Shown: positions 1-9,226, counted from the stretch's first letter. The stretch: 64,000 bases of DNA from Tropicibacter alexandrii (GCF_003667315.2 NZ_RCTZ02000001.1:186001-250000), one strand, 5' to 3'. Notes: generated by a model from the letters alone, not told the origin. Translations and numbers: made by a program.

Positions 1-363
1 GCCGGTGATGTTGGCGGTGTTTTCGCCGGTCACTTCGATGCCGGTCGAGGTGAAGGTCACCATCTCATCATCGGCGGCGTCGAAGAAATCGCCGGACATG
101 AAGTGGTCAAAGCGCGCTTCCCAGCCGGTCAGCATGGATTTGACGGGAAAGGACACCTCGACCGAGGACGCGGCGGGGTCTTCCTGATCGAACTGGATCG
201 TGCCGTCGAAGCCCGAGAACATGCCATAGGTGGTCGAATAGCCAAGGTGGTTGTAGGTGAACACCACTTGGCTGTGGCTGGCATCCAGCACGTAGGTTTC
301 TGCTTCTGCGAAGGCGGCAAGGGGCGCCACGGAAAGCAGCGCGGCAAGGGTCAAGTTTTTCAT
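1..363 (-). CDS. YceI family periplasmic protein (3' end outside window)
   Basis: The 121 visible residues are the N-terminal part of a YceI-family lipocalin-like protein. Family members are periplasmic and bind long isoprenoid-type lipids; the role here is unknown. A signal peptide is visible at about residues 1-20 (MKNL, a hydrophobic stretch, then AFAEA). It is followed by the family opening YVLDASHSQVVFTYNHLG and strands such as FDGTIQFD and SFPVKSMLTGW. The ATG at 361-363 is chosen because it begins the signal peptide. Translation reads off the left edge of the window, so roughly the last third of a typical 190-residue YceI is missing. No operon partner is visible. Confidence 0.9.
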   Translation of the reverse strand, partial: MKNLTLAALLSVAPLAAFAEAETYVLDASHSQVVFTYNHLGYSTTYGMFSGFDGTIQFDQEDPAASSVEVSFPVKSMLTGWEARFDHFMSGDFFDAADDEMVTFTSTGIEVTGENTANITG

Positions 364-465
364 TTTGCACCATTTTTCGGTTGTCACATATGCGCCAACA
401 GATGGGGCAATCGCCGCATTGCGGCAACTCGGCGAAAACTAACAGACCCTGCGCATTTCTGTGGA

Positions 466-666
466 TCAGCGGCGCAGCGCGCTATAGGCACCCACGGCCG
501 CAGCCAGCAGGCCCAGCGACACTCCCAACCGGATCAGCGCAACCCCCGGCCGCCCCGCCAGCCCCGGCATCAGCCAAAGCCCCAGCGCCGCCACGACCAG
601 CACACTCACCGGGAAATACCGCAAGCGCACCCGCCGCACCGGGCCATGATGAAAAACGTCCGACAT
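466..666 (-). CDS. small two-helix membrane protein, hypothetical
   Basis: This 66-residue protein has no family that I recognise. Two hydrophobic segments are visible, about residues 17-37 (YFPVSVLVVAALGLWLMPGL) and 43-61 (VALIRLGVSLGLLAAAVGAY). Basic residues flank the first segment and the C-terminus ends SALRR, so it is probably a small inner-membrane hairpin protein. An AAAGG sequence sits about 8 bases before the ATG, which supports translation. It is transcribed divergently from the ribosomal rpsF operon. The function is unknown; the call rests on start context and composition only. Confidence 0.6.
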   Translation of the reverse strand: MSDVFHHGPVRRVRLRYFPVSVLVVAALGLWLMPGLAGRPGVALIRLGVSLGLLAAAVGAYSALRR

Positions 667-750
667 GACACATACCTTTCAAGATCAAGGTTAATGTATC
701 CTTCAAATCAGGCGACAACGCGGCAGCTTTGCGAAAACCGGTTCCGAGCC

Positions 751-778
751 TTGCGCATTGGGCCAAAGCGTGTATACC
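751..778 (+). promoter_or_regulatory. candidate sigma70-type promoter for rpsF operon
   Basis: TTGCGC at 751-756 and TATACC at 773-778 are separated by 16 bases, roughly 110 bases upstream of rpsF. The match to a sigma70 promoter is imperfect and was found by eye, so this is a candidate only. Confidence 0.3.
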
Positions 779-887
779 GCGCGGACCTTCCGCGACACAT
801 CATGTGAATCGCGCAGTCTCTCGTGGGTTCGGGGCGGAAGGCATGACCCGGCCCTTTGAAATGCGCCTCGATAGAAATGGAGAGCAC

Positions 888-1250
888 ATGCCCCTGTATG
901 AGCATGTATTCATCTCGCGTCAGGACTTGTCCAACGCGCAGGCCGAAGGCCTGGTGGAACACTTCAGCACCGTTCTGGCGGACAATGGCGGCAAGGTCGT
1001 CGATTCCGAGTACTGGGGCGTGAAGACCATGGCCTACAAGATCAACAAGAACCGCAAGGGCCATTACGCCTACCTGCGCACCGACGCGCCCTCGGCCGCC
1101 GTGCAGGAAATGGAGCGCCTGATGGGTCTGCATGACGACGTCATGCGCATTCTGACCATCAAGGTCGACGCCCACGAGGAAGGCCCCTCGGTCCAGATGC
1201 AAAAGCGTGACGAGCGTGGCGACCGCCGCGAGCGCCGCCCGCGCGACTGA
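888..1250 (+). CDS. rpsF: 30S ribosomal protein S6
   Basis: S6 is a small-subunit protein that binds 16S rRNA in the platform together with S18. The 120-residue product starts MPLYEHVFISRQDLSNAQAE and contains the family core YWGVKTMAYKINKNRKGHY and EMERLMGLHDDVMR. The C-terminus is a basic extension ending RRERRPRD, common in alphaproteobacteria. The reading frame is open further upstream, but the family start is the ATG at 888, preceded by ATGGAGAG. It is the first gene of rpsF-rpsR-rplI, 24 bases before rpsR. Confidence 0.97.
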   Translation: MPLYEHVFISRQDLSNAQAEGLVEHFSTVLADNGGKVVDSEYWGVKTMAYKINKNRKGHYAYLRTDAPSAAVQEMERLMGLHDDVMRILTIKVDAHEEGPSVQMQKRDERGDRRERRPRD

Positions 1251-1274
1251 TCCCAGAGAACAAGGAGCTAAACC

Positions 1275-1502
1275 ATGGCTGCAAAACCGTTTTTCCGCCG
1301 CCGGAAGGTCTGCCCGTTCTCCGGTGAGAACGCGCCCAAGATCGACTACAAGGACACCCGTCTGCTGCAACGCTACATCTCCGAGCGTGGCAAGATCGTG
1401 CCCTCGCGCATCACCGCCGTCTCGGCAAAGAAGCAGCGTGAACTGGCCCGCGCCATCAAGCGCGCCCGCTTCCTCGCCCTGCTGCCCTACGCCGTGAAAT
1501 AA
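1275..1502 (+). CDS. rpsR: 30S ribosomal protein S18
   Basis: S18 forms a heterodimer with S6 on the small-subunit platform. The 75 residues include the expected [20 protein letters not shown] start and the rRNA-binding block [20 protein letters not shown], then a basic helix ending LPYAVK. Length is normal for the family. AAGGAGC lies just upstream of the ATG. It is the middle gene of rpsF-rpsR-rplI and ends 12 bases before rplI. Confidence 0.98.
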   Translation: MAAKPFFRRRKVCPFSGENAPKIDYKDTRLLQRYISERGKIVPSRITAVSAKKQRELARAIKRARFLALLPYAVK

Positions 1503-1514
1503 GGAGCGACTGAC

Positions 1515-2099
1515 ATGCAAGTTATCCTTCTCGAACGCGTGGCCAAGCTGGGCCAGATGGGCGACGTCGTCGACGTCAAGCCGGGCTTCGCACGCAACTA
1601 CCTGCTGCTGCAGGGCAAGGCGCTGACCGCCTCGAAAGAGAACATCGCTCATTTCGAAGAGCAGAAAGCGCAGCTCGAAGCACGCAACCTTGAGACCAAG
1701 AAAGAAGCAGAGGCTCTGGCCGCGCGTCTGGATGGTCAGCAGTTCATCGTGATTCGCTCTGCTTCCGATGGCGGCAACCTGTACGGCTCCGTCACCACCC
1801 GTGACGCGGCTGACAAGGCCACCGAAGAGGGCTTCTCGATCGACCGCAAGCAGGTCATCATCCGCACCCCGATCAAGGTTCTGGGCCTGCACGAAGTCGA
1901 GGTGCACCTGCACCCCGAAGTCATGTGCCTCATCACCCTGAACGTCGCCCGTTCGCCGGAAGAGGCCGAGGTTCAGGCCTCCGGCAAGTCGATCCAGGAA
2001 CTGGCCGCCGAGGAAGAGGCACAGGCCGAATTCGAAGTGTCCGAACTGTTCGACGATCTGGGCAGCGCAGCGTCCGACGACGAGGGTTCGGACGACTGA
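1515..2099 (+). CDS. rplI: 50S ribosomal protein L9
   Basis: L9 spans the L1-stalk side of the large subunit and helps frame maintenance. The 194-residue product has the N-terminal RNA-binding lobe ([30 protein letters not shown] in sequence order; the key block is [16 protein letters not shown]), a connecting helix near residues 45-75, and the C-terminal lobe with GGNLYGSVT. It is about 45 residues longer than E. coli L9 because of an acidic tail rich in Glu, Ser and Asp (ending SDDEGSDD), a feature seen in this bacterial family. AAGGAGCGACTGAC precedes the ATG. It is last in the operon and is followed by a strong terminator. Confidence 0.97.
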   Translation: MQVILLERVAKLGQMGDVVDVKPGFARNYLLLQGKALTASKENIAHFEEQKAQLEARNLETKKEAEALAARLDGQQFIVIRSASDGGNLYGSVTTRDAADKATEEGFSIDRKQVIIRTPIKVLGLHEVEVHLHPEVMCLITLNVARSPEEAEVQASGKSIQELAAEEEAQAEFEVSELFDDLGSAASDDEGSDD

Positions 2100-2125
2100 T
2101 CCTTCACCGGATGACACAAGACATG

Positions 2126-2159
2126 ACCGCGCGTGGACCAGTCCTCGCGCGGTTTTTTT
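2126..2159 (+). terminator. rho-independent terminator after rplI
   Basis: An 8-bp perfect GC stem (ACCGCGCG at 2126-2133 with CGCGCGGT at 2146-2153) is followed by a run of seven T. It ends the rpsF-rpsR-rplI operon. Confidence 0.9.
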
Positions 2160-2187
2160 AACTGCGACATCTTCGCGGCACCTTTTA

Positions 2188-2208
2188 GGAAATTGTCAGT
2201 GAATTTCC
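2188..2208. promoter_or_regulatory. inverted repeat upstream of chemoreceptor gene
   Basis: GGAAATT (2188-2194) and AATTTCC (2202-2208) form a perfect 7-base inverted repeat with a 7-base spacer, about 40 bases before the start of the chemoreceptor gene. It is AT-rich against a GC-rich background, so it could be an operator. No protein is known to bind it. Confidence 0.35.
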
Positions 2209-2246
2209 GCTAGCTCTCGGTCCAACCCGATATTCTGGAGGATCGA

Positions 2247-3608
2247 ATGAGCCTTTTCAAACGCAGACCCCCACCGCAGCCGGCTCTTTCCGAATCCGAC
2301 ACTGCCTTGTTGCAAATGATCGAACGCTCGCAGGCCGTCATCTCTTTCGAGCCTGACGGCACCATCATCAAGGCCAACGACAACTTTCTTGCGGCGATGG
2401 GCTATGAACTGGACGAGATCGTCGGGAAGAACCACGCGATCTTCGTCGATCCCGGCTTTGCCAAATCGCACGAATACCGCGTCTTTTGGGAGGAGTTGCG
2501 TAGCGGCAAGTACTTTACCGACCAGTTCGCGAGGCTCCGCAAGGATGGCAGCGTGATCTGGATACAGGCCACCTATTCCGCCGTTGTGAACGGCGAGGGC
2601 AAGGCGACCCGCGTCATCAAGATCGCCACCGACATCACCGCGCGGCAACGCTGCATCGACGCGCTGTCAAAGGGGCTGGCCGAGTTGAGCGCTGGAAACC
2701 TCGCCCATCGGATCACCGATGAGACCGGCAGCGACCTGATGGAGGTTGTGGATGCCTATAATCACGCGGTCGGCAATCTCGATGCGCTGATCCAGCAGGT
2801 GCAAGGCGCATCGGCCACGATCTATTCGGCGGCCGAGGCGATCCGAAGCCTGTCGGAAAACCTGTCTGCCCGGACCGAAAACCAAGCGGCTACGCTGGAA
2901 CAGACCGCCGCCGCGGTCGAGGAGTTGACCGCGAACGCGACCGCCGCGGCGCGCAATGCGGTGGATGTCGACTCGTCGGCCAACGAAACCCGCGGGGCGG
3001 CGCGCGACAGCAGTCAGGTGGTCGACAGCGTGATCAATGCCATGGGCCAGATCGAACAGTCCTCGGACGAGATTTCGCAGATCATCACCGTGATCGACGA
3101 CATCGCCTTCCAGACCAATCTTCTGTCGCTGAATGCCGGGGTCGAGGCTGCCCGCGCGGGCGAAGCTGGGCGTGGCTTTGCCGTCGTCGCCTCCGAGGTG
3201 CGCAGCCTTGCCCAACGCACCGCCGAATCCGCGCGCGAGATCAAGACGCTGATCGCCGAAAGCACGGACTTCGTCGGCAACGGCGTGTCGCTGGTCAACA
3301 AGGCCAGCGTGGAATTGTCCCATATCTTCGACGGGGTCGGCACGATTTCCGACAATATCCGCTCGATCTCTTCGGGGTTGTCAGAGCAGTCCAGCACCCT
3401 CAACGAGATCAATACCGCCATTTCCGAACTGGATCGCGTGACCCAGTCGAACGCGTCCATGGTGATGGAAACCAATCAGAATACCAGTCTGCTCGCCCGA
3501 AATTCGAAGGCGCTGGCGGATGAGGTTTCGCGATTCCGCACCAGCAAATCCGACGGCTGGCATGTTCCCGAAAGCGCCGGTGGGTTCGGTCTGTCCGCCA
3601 CCGGCTGA
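2247..3608 (+). CDS. soluble PAS-domain methyl-accepting chemotaxis protein
   Basis: This 453-residue protein is a cytoplasmic chemoreceptor. A PAS sensor fold occupies about residues 20-130 ([24 protein letters not shown], with the PAC-type end [13 protein letters not shown]). A short HAMP-like linker near 131-185 precedes the signalling domain. The hairpin tip that contacts CheA/CheW is clear: [20 protein letters not shown] followed by [16 protein letters not shown]. No transmembrane segment is present, so the signal is internal, possibly redox or a small ligand bound by PAS. The C-terminus (GFGLSATG) lacks a CheR-binding pentapeptide. GGAG lies 7 bases before the ATG. No other chemotaxis gene is nearby, so it is an orphan receptor. 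Confidence 0.95.
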   Translation: MSLFKRRPPPQPALSESDTALLQMIERSQAVISFEPDGTIIKANDNFLAAMGYELDEIVGKNHAIFVDPGFAKSHEYRVFWEELRSGKYFTDQFARLRKDGSVIWIQATYSAVVNGEGKATRVIKIATDITARQRCIDALSKGLAELSAGNLAHRITDETGSDLMEVVDAYNHAVGNLDALIQQVQGASATIYSAAEAIRSLSENLSARTENQAATLEQTAAAVEELTANATAAARNAVDVDSSANETRGAARDSSQVVDSVINAMGQIEQSSDEISQIITVIDDIAFQTNLLSLNAGVEAARAGEAGRGFAVVASEVRSLAQRTAESAREIKTLIAESTDFVGNGVSLVNKASVELSHIFDGVGTISDNIRSISSGLSEQSSTLNEINTAISELDRVTQSNASMVMETNQNTSLLARNSKALADEVSRFRTSKSDGWHVPESAGGFGLSATG

Positions 3609-3631
3609 CGCCCCCCCACACCCAAACGAAA

Positions 3632-3657
3632 AAGGGCCGCTCGATCGAGCGGCCCTT
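3632..3657. terminator. bidirectional terminator between chemoreceptor and tig
   Basis: A perfect 13-bp inverted repeat (AAGGGCCGCTCGA with TCGAGCGGCCCTT) separates two convergent genes. On the minus strand the stem is followed by five T, so it best serves tig. On the plus strand the T run is only two bases long. Confidence 0.85.
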
Positions 3658-3678
3658 GATCCGATATAGCGGCGCGAC

Positions 3679-5007
3679 TTATTCGTCGTCCAGCGCCTCG
3701 ACGGCCTTTTGCAGATCGTCTTTCGAGACTTCCTTTTCCGACACTTTCGCCTGCTCGACGATATGGTCGATGACCTTGTCTTCGAAGATCGGCGCGCGCA
3801 GCTGCTGCTGCATCTGCGGGTTCTGGCGGATATAGTCGAAGAACGCGCGTTCCTGGCCCGGATACTGACGCGCCTGGTTCATGATCGCCTGAGTCATCTC
3901 GGCTTCGGTCACCTGAACCTCGGCCTTTTGGCCCAGCTCGGCCAGCAGCAGGCCCAGACGGACGCGGCGCTCGGCCAGTTTCACATGCTCGTCGGTGGTC
4001 TCGATCTCACCGTGGTTGTGATCGTGAACCTCGGGGTTTTCCTCGTGCCACAGCTGATGCGCGATCTGCTTGGCCTCGGCATCGACGAGCGTCGGCGGCA
4101 GGTCGAAGGACACCAGCGCATCAAGCTTGTCGAGCAGGTCACGCTTCATCACCTGACGGGCGGCACCGGAATACTCGGCTTCGAGACGCTCGCGGATCTG
4201 GCCCTTGAGGCTTTCGAGATCCTCGGCGCCGAATTTCTTGGCCAGCTCGTCGTCGATCTCTGCGGCCTTGGGCGCCTTCACTTCCTTGACGGTCACGTCA
4301 AACACGGCGTCCTTGCCAGCGAGGTTTTCCGCGCCGTATTCCTCGGGGAACTTAACCTCTACGGCCTTCTCGTCACCGGCCTTCACGCCGACCAGCTGCT
4401 CTTCGAAACCGGGGATGAACGAGCCCGAGCCAAGCGCCAGCGGGTAGTCCTCGGCGGCGCCACCGTCAAAGGCCTCGCCGTCGATCTTGCCGACGAAATC
4501 GATCACGACCTGATCGCCATCCTCGGCCGCGCCGTCCTTGGTTTCGAATTCCTTGGCGGTCTCGGCCAGCGAACCCAGCGTTTCCTCGACGGCTTCGTCC
4601 TCGGCCTTCACGACCAGCTTTTCGACTTCGATGCCGGACAGGTCGACTTCGGGCACGTCGGGCAGCGCCTCGTAGGTCATCTCGACGGTGACGTCGTCAC
4701 CCTCTTTCCACTCTTCGCCATTGGTCATCTTGACCTCGGGCTGGAGCGCCGGGCGGTCGCCCGACTCCTCGAAATGCTTGTTCATCGCGCCGTCGATGGC
4801 CTCCTGCATCGACTCGCCCAGAATACGCTGACCGAACTGCTTCTTCAGCAGCGCCATCGGGACCTTGCCCTTGCGGAAACCCTTCATCTCGATTTCCGGC
4901 TGCGCTTCTTTCAGCTTTTCATTGACCTTCTCGTCCAGCTCGGCCGCCGTCAGAGTGATGGCGTAGCCGCGCTTGAGGCCTTCGTTCAGCGTCTCGGTGA
5001 CCTGCAT
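3679..5007 (-). CDS. tig: trigger factor, ribosome-bound chaperone and prolyl isomerase
   Basis: Trigger factor binds at the ribosome exit tunnel and folds nascent chains. The 442-residue product has the N-terminal ribosome-binding domain with the signature GFRKGKVP near residues 45-52. The central FKBP-type isomerase domain lies at about 160-245 ([20 protein letters not shown] and [14 protein letters not shown]). The C-terminal chaperone arms carry an unusual His-rich patch, EVHDHNHGE. The start is placed at the ATG at 5005-5007 because [13 protein letters not shown] is the family N-terminus; a longer in-frame extension adds 31 unrelated residues. GAGGGAAG precedes the start. It is a monocistronic gene with its own terminator. 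Confidence 0.97.
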   Translation of the reverse strand: MQVTETLNEGLKRGYAITLTAAELDEKVNEKLKEAQPEIEMKGFRKGKVPMALLKKQFGQRILGESMQEAIDGAMNKHFEESGDRPALQPEVKMTNGEEWKEGDDVTVEMTYEALPDVPEVDLSGIEVEKLVVKAEDEAVEETLGSLAETAKEFETKDGAAEDGDQVVIDFVGKIDGEAFDGGAAEDYPLALGSGSFIPGFEEQLVGVKAGDEKAVEVKFPEEYGAENLAGKDAVFDVTVKEVKAPKAAEIDDELAKKFGAEDLESLKGQIRERLEAEYSGAARQVMKRDLLDKLDALVSFDLPPTLVDAEAKQIAHQLWHEENPEVHDHNHGEIETTDEHVKLAERRVRLGLLLAELGQKAEVQVTEAEMTQAIMNQARQYPGQERAFFDYIRQNPQMQQQLRAPIFEDKVIDHIVEQAKVSEKEVSKDDLQKAVEALDDE

Positions 5008-5138
5008 GTATCTTCCCTCGGAATTGCGGAGCGCCCCGGGGGATCCGAGGCGCTGAATACGAATTTGGCACCTTCTATTGTCCGAAAGCGCCCGGTGCAA
5101 GCGTGATTCACCGGGGTTTGGCGCTGTTTTGGCGGGTC

Positions 5139-5399
5139 TCAGCCGCGAAGCGCGTCGATCAACTCGTCCTTGGTCATGTCTGACCGGCCCTCGATCTCAA
5201 GCTCTTGCGCGCGCTCGTACAGATCGTCCTTGGTCCAGTCCTCGTAGGGGGGCTGTTCGCCGCCCTTTTTCGACGGGTGCATGTTGTCATTGGCCTGCGC
5301 ATTGGCGATACGCGCGGCCTTGGACTTGGACATGCCCTCGTCGCGCAGGTCCTCGTACAGTTTGTCATCCTTGATCTGGTTGCCGTGGTCCTTGGTCAT
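5139..5399 (-). CDS. small SAP/Rho-N-like domain protein
   Basis: This 86-residue hydrophilic protein ends in a helix-extended-loop-helix resembling the SAP or Rho N-terminal fold: [19 protein letters not shown] then [11 protein letters not shown]. Such folds bind nucleic acid, so a DNA- or RNA-binding role is likely but inferred. The N-terminal half (residues 1-45) is charged and contains [15 protein letters not shown]. Two starts are possible, a GTG at 5405 and an ATG at 5399. AAGGAG at 5407-5412 is 7 bases from the ATG but only 1 from the GTG, so the ATG is chosen. It is transcribed divergently from prfC. Confidence 0.8.
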   Translation of the reverse strand: MTKDHGNQIKDDKLYEDLRDEGMSKSKAARIANAQANDNMHPSKKGGEQPPYEDWTKDDLYERAQELEIEGRSDMTKDELIDALRG

Positions 5400-5491
5400 G
5401 GTCACACTCCTTTATATAACAGCGCGTGAGGCAGGCTCAGGTTCCCGCGAGGTGGATTGTGCGCCGTTTCGTTTCACGGTAACGGAGCGCC

Positions 5492-7099
5492 ATGACCAAT
5501 CGCCCCGCCCTCCCCGCCGAAATCGCCCGCCGCCGGACATTCGCGATCATCTCGCACCCGGATGCGGGCAAGACGACCCTGACCGAAAAATTCCTTCTGT
5601 ATGGGGGCGCCATCCAGATGGCCGGTCAGGTGCGCGCCAAGGGCGAGGCACGGCGGACGCGGTCGGACTTCATGCAGATGGAAAAGGATCGCGGGATTTC
5701 CGTGTCCGCCTCGGCCATGTCCTTTGATTTCAAGACCGGCGACAAGGATTTCCGGTTCAACCTCGTCGACACGCCCGGCCACTCGGACTTTTCCGAGGAC
5801 ACCTATCGCACGCTGACGGCGGTGGATGCGGCGGTGATGGTGATCGACGGGGCGAAGGGCGTGGAAAGCCAGACGCAGAAGCTGTTCGAGGTCTGCCGGT
5901 TGCGCGACCTGCCGATCCTGACCTTTTGCAACAAGATGGACCGCGAGGCGCGCGACACGTTCGAGATCATCGACGAAATTCAGGAAAACCTTGCGATCGA
6001 CGTGACGCCCGCAAGCTGGCCCATCGGTCAGGGGCGCGATTTCCTCGGCTGCTACGACATGCTCAACGACCGGCTGGAGCTGATGGACCGCGCCGACCGC
6101 AACAAGGTGGCGGAATCGATCCGGCTGGAGGGTCTGGATGATCCGCGCATGGCGGAGCACATTCCGGCGGATATGCTGGAGAAACTGCGCGAAGAGGTCG
6201 AGATGGCGCGCGAGTTGCTGCCCATGCTCGACCCGCAATCGGTTCTTGAAGGTCACATGACCCCGATCTGGTTTGGCTCGGCGATCAACTCGTTCGGCGT
6301 GCAGGAGCTGATGAACGGCATCGGCACCTACGGGCCCGAACCGCAGATCCAGAAAGCCACCCCGCGCGAAATCGCGCCGGAGGAAACCAAGGTCGCGGGC
6401 TTCGTCTTCAAGGTGCAGGCCAACATGGACCCCAAGCACCGCGACCGCGTGGCCTTTGTCCGGCTGGCCTCGGGGCATTTCCAGCGCGGCATGAAGCTGA
6501 CCCATGTGCGCACGAAAAAGCCCATGGCGATTTCCAACCCGGTGCTGTTCCTCGCCTCGGACCGCGAACTGGCCGAAGAGGCATGGGCCGGGGACATCAT
6601 CGGCATTCCCAACCACGGGCAATTGCGCATCGGCGACACGCTGACCGAGGGCGAGGCGCTGAAGGTGACGGGCATCCCGTCCTTTGCGCCGGAGCTGTTG
6701 CAGAATGTGCGCGCGGGCGACCCGATGAAGGCCAAGCATCTGGAAAAGGCACTGATGCAATTCGCCGAGGAAGGCGCTGCGAAAGTGTTCAAACCGATGA
6801 TCGGTTCGGGCTTTATCGTCGGCGTCGTGGGCGCGCTGCAATTCGAGGTGCTGGGGTCGCGGATCGAGCTGGAATACGGCTTGCCGGTGCGGTTCGAGGG
6901 GTCTCAGTTCACCTCGGCGCGCTGGGTGCATGGCGCGAAAGATGCGGTCGAGAAGTTCGTGAACGCGAACAAGCAGCATATCAGCTACGATCACGACGGG
7001 GACGTGGTCTATCTGACGCGCCTGCAATGGGACATCGACCGGGTGGTTCGGGATTACCCGGATGTGACGCTGAGCGCGACGAAAGAGATGCTGGTCTGA
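5492..7099 (+). CDS. prfC: peptide chain release factor 3
   Basis: RF3 is the translational GTPase that recycles RF1 and RF2 from the ribosome after peptide release. The 535-residue product has the expected G1 loop HPDAGKTT at residues 22-29, the effector region with DFMQMEKDRGISV, G3 DTPGH and G4 NKMD. EF-G-like domain II and the RF3 C-terminal domain (FVVGVVGALQFEVL-type block GFIVGVVGALQFEVLG) follow. Length is normal for RF3 (E. coli 529). GGAG lies 5 bases before the ATG. It stands alone, divergent from the small SAP-like gene and convergent with the OmpA-family gene. Confidence 0.97.
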   Translation: MTNRPALPAEIARRRTFAIISHPDAGKTTLTEKFLLYGGAIQMAGQVRAKGEARRTRSDFMQMEKDRGISVSASAMSFDFKTGDKDFRFNLVDTPGHSDFSEDTYRTLTAVDAAVMVIDGAKGVESQTQKLFEVCRLRDLPILTFCNKMDREARDTFEIIDEIQENLAIDVTPASWPIGQGRDFLGCYDMLNDRLELMDRADRNKVAESIRLEGLDDPRMAEHIPADMLEKLREEVEMARELLPMLDPQSVLEGHMTPIWFGSAINSFGVQELMNGIGTYGPEPQIQKATPREIAPEETKVAGFVFKVQANMDPKHRDRVAFVRLASGHFQRGMKLTHVRTKKPMAISNPVLFLASDRELAEEAWAGDIIGIPNHGQLRIGDTLTEGEALKVTGIPSFAPELLQNVRAGDPMKAKHLEKALMQFAEEGAAKVFKPMIGSGFIVGVVGALQFEVLGSRIELEYGLPVRFEGSQFTSARWVHGAKDAVEKFVNANKQHISYDHDGDVVYLTRLQWDIDRVVRDYPDVTLSATKEMLV

Positions 7100-7114
7100 T
7101 CGTGGTTTCGGCCC

Positions 7115-7165
7115 GCTGACGCGGCCCCCTCTGCGCGCGCCTGCGGTATTTTGAGCCAGAAGAAA
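7115..7165 (+). repeat. dispersed intergenic element, copy 1 of 7 (divergent copy)
   Basis: The conserved core at 7145-7165 begins GGTATTTTGAG and ends CCAGAAGAAA. The C-rich segment before it (from about 7115) matches the other copies less well. It lies downstream of prfC. It belongs to the CCAGAAGAA subtype, with the copies near 16.4 and 35.6 kb. Confidence 0.7.
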
Positions 7166-7169
7166 CGAA

Positions 7170-7198
7170 GACGCGGCGCAAGATCGATGCGCCGCGTC
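7170..7198. terminator. hairpin terminator between prfC and OmpA-family gene
   Basis: A perfect 11-bp stem (GACGCGGCGCA at 7170-7180 with TGCGCCGCGTC at 7188-7198) and a 7-base loop lies between two convergent genes. On the minus strand it runs into a T-rich stretch (TTCGTTTCTT), so it probably terminates the OmpA-family gene. Confidence 0.7.
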
Positions 7199-7224
7199 AA
7201 CGAGGGAAGGGCTAGGCCCGATGA

Positions 7225-9033
7225 TCAGCCGCCGTTCAGCAGCGGCGTGATCCGGCGCACGGCCGCGCGGCGGTTGGCCCGTTCGGCGGTCGGCGTCTGC
7301 ACCAGCAGGTCGCTTTCGCCATAGCCTTGCAGCACCATGTTTTCCGGCGGCACGTTGAAATACTCGGTCAGGGCAAGCGCCACGGATTCCGCCCGGCGGT
7401 CCGACAGGGCAAGGTTGTAGCTGTAGCGCCCGACCGCGTCGGTGTGACCTTCGATCAGAAAGACCTCGCCCGGATTGCGCGCGATCAGCTCGCGCATGGC
7501 GTTGCCAAGGGCGGCCAGTTCCTCGGCCTCGTCGGGACGGATCGCCGCCGAGTTGGTCTCGAAGTTGATCGTGTCCACGGACAGCGCGGGCACCAGTTGG
7601 CGCACCGCGTCGATGTTGCGGATCTGGTTGAGCGAGAAGCTGCGGCTGACACCGCTTTGCTGCGCGGCCAGCGCGGTGGCCAGATCCTCGGCCTCGACCC
7701 GGCGGTAATCGACGGTCCGTCTGTCGGTGGTCTGCGGCAGTTCGTTGACCGCGACATCCTCCTGCGCGCGGGTGTCATCGAACAGGACGACCTCGGACCC
7801 GTCCTGCAGGATGCGGGTGCGGCGCAGCACACGCCCATCCGCCGCGCGGATGGTTTCGACCTGCGTGCCATCGTCATAGGCGATCACCGTCCGGGTCGAG
7901 CCATCGTCGTAGCGCTGGGTCTGCACATCCGCGCCGGGGCGGCGCAACAGCACGTCATCGTTGCGCAGCACGCGGTAGGAGCCGTCGCCCTGCTGGATGA
8001 CGATCCGGTCGCCACTGTCGGACACGACCTCTTCGTCATCGGACAGGATTTCGTTCAGTGCAACAGCCCCAAGCCCGAGAAGTGCTGCGGTGCCGAATTT
8101 GCGCAGGTTGTCGTTGTCATCATCCGCATCGGCATTTTGGCCGGTCTGGTCGAAGAGGCGCGTGGTGAAATCCTCGGAGGATCGGCGCACGTCGTTCTCG
8201 TCGACGGTTTCCTCGACGACCTCGGCATCGGCCTCGTTGCCGTCGCGCCGGGCGGCGGCGGAGTTCGCGGCTTGGGCGTCGCGTTCAGCCACGGCTTCGG
8301 CCTGCTCTTCGGCGGTCTGCTGCGGGGGGACCTCTTCGGCGGCCTGCGCGGGCGCGGCGTCCTCGGGCTGGGCTTCGGGTTCGGGCGCCGGTGCCTCGGC
8401 CTGCGCGTCGTCCTGAGGAGCCTCGTCGGGCGCCTGCTCTGCGAGTTCATCGCGCAGGGCGTCCACCTCGTCCGCGTCGGCCGGACCCACATTGGCCTCC
8501 TCGGCGGTTTGCGCGGGGGCCTCGTCCGCCTGCTGAGGGGCCGGATCGGCCGGGGCCTCGGCTGCTTGTGCGGGGACCTCTTCGACCGGTTCGGGAGCGG
8601 GGGCATCTGCGGGGGCTTCGGCGGCGGGCGCTTCGGCGGCCTGCTCATCGGCCGGGACATCCTGCGCGGGCGCGGGTTCTTGCGCGGGCTCGGTCACCTC
8701 GGCGTCGGCATTCGCCGTATCGGGCTCATCCCCGGCCATCAACTCCCGAAGAACGCTCGGGTCCTGTGCCAGTGCAGCCTGAAGTTCGGGGGTCTGAGCG
8801 ATCCGATCGATCAGGGCGCAATCCAACCCGTCGGGCGTCGGCGCGCCGCCATTGCACAGGGTCGACAGCTGGGTGAAGATTTCGGTGATCTCGGCTGCGC
8901 TGCGGCCTTGGACCAGCGCCATGGGATCGGCATTCAGCAAGCCTCGCGCGGACTGGTTCTGGGCCTGCGCAAGCTGCGGGGCCGCAAGCGCGATCACGCT
9001 GGCGGACACGGTGGCAAGAAGCGTCGTCTTCAT
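7225..9033 (-). CDS. OmpA-family outer membrane/peptidoglycan-binding protein with long Ala-Pro-Glu linker
   Basis: This 602-residue exported protein has a signal peptide (MKTTLLATVSASVIALAAP ending AQAQ). An N-terminal part up to about residue 95 is followed by roughly 170 residues of low-complexity Ala/Pro/Glu sequence (for example EAPAPEPEAQPEDAAPAQ). A short hydrophobic stretch (FGTAALLGLGAVALNEIL) and a strand-repeat region with RVLR motifs come next. The C-terminal OmpA-like domain occupies the last 120 residues or so (DTINFETNSAAIRPDEAEEL and the peptidoglycan-binding signature EGHTDAVGRYSYNLALSDRR). Starts exist at 9042, 9039 and 9033; AAGGA is best spaced from 9033. It probably tethers the outer membrane to peptidoglycan. 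Confidence 0.88.
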   Translation of the reverse strand: MKTTLLATVSASVIALAAPQLAQAQNQSARGLLNADPMALVQGRSAAEITEIFTQLSTLCNGGAPTPDGLDCALIDRIAQTPELQAALAQDPSVLRELMAGDEPDTANADAEVTEPAQEPAPAQDVPADEQAAEAPAAEAPADAPAPEPVEEVPAQAAEAPADPAPQQADEAPAQTAEEANVGPADADEVDALRDELAEQAPDEAPQDDAQAEAPAPEPEAQPEDAAPAQAAEEVPPQQTAEEQAEAVAERDAQAANSAAARRDGNEADAEVVEETVDENDVRRSSEDFTTRLFDQTGQNADADDDNDNLRKFGTAALLGLGAVALNEILSDDEEVVSDSGDRIVIQQGDGSYRVLRNDDVLLRRPGADVQTQRYDDGSTRTVIAYDDGTQVETIRAADGRVLRRTRILQDGSEVVLFDDTRAQEDVAVNELPQTTDRRTVDYRRVEAEDLATALAAQQSGVSRSFSLNQIRNIDAVRQLVPALSVDTINFETNSAAIRPDEAEELAALGNAMRELIARNPGEVFLIEGHTDAVGRYSYNLALSDRRAESVALALTEYFNVPPENMVLQGYGESDLLVQTPTAERANRRAAVRRITPLLNGG

Positions 9034-9156
9034 CTTCATCATCCTTTTCTGCCCGATTTCGGGCGTTTGCGCCCCAACGTCGCAACCGAGGGTTCGGTTG
9101 CATGCGAAAACGGGCGCGCCTGCGGGGCAGGAAAGGGCAATAGAGGGCTGTCAGGC

Positions 9157-9182
9157 AAAACCATCCGGTTGTTATCGGATGG
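9157..9182 (-). terminator. terminator of the moxR-VWA operon
   Basis: On the minus strand a 7-bp stem (CCATCCG with CGGATGG) and an 8-base loop is followed by four T. It lies 45 bases beyond the stop codon of the VWA gene. A second small hairpin (CAGGGGC/GCCCCTG, 9198-9213) lies between them. Confidence 0.6.
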
Positions 9183-9226
9183 CAAGGGTCCCGAGATCAG
9201 GGGCAAGCCCCTGAAAAGGATGGTTT

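Noticed and set aside
708-2117. A 469-codon minus-strand frame opposite rpsF-rpsR-rplI
   Set aside because: The plus strand encodes three well-defined ribosomal proteins; the antisense frame has no homology.
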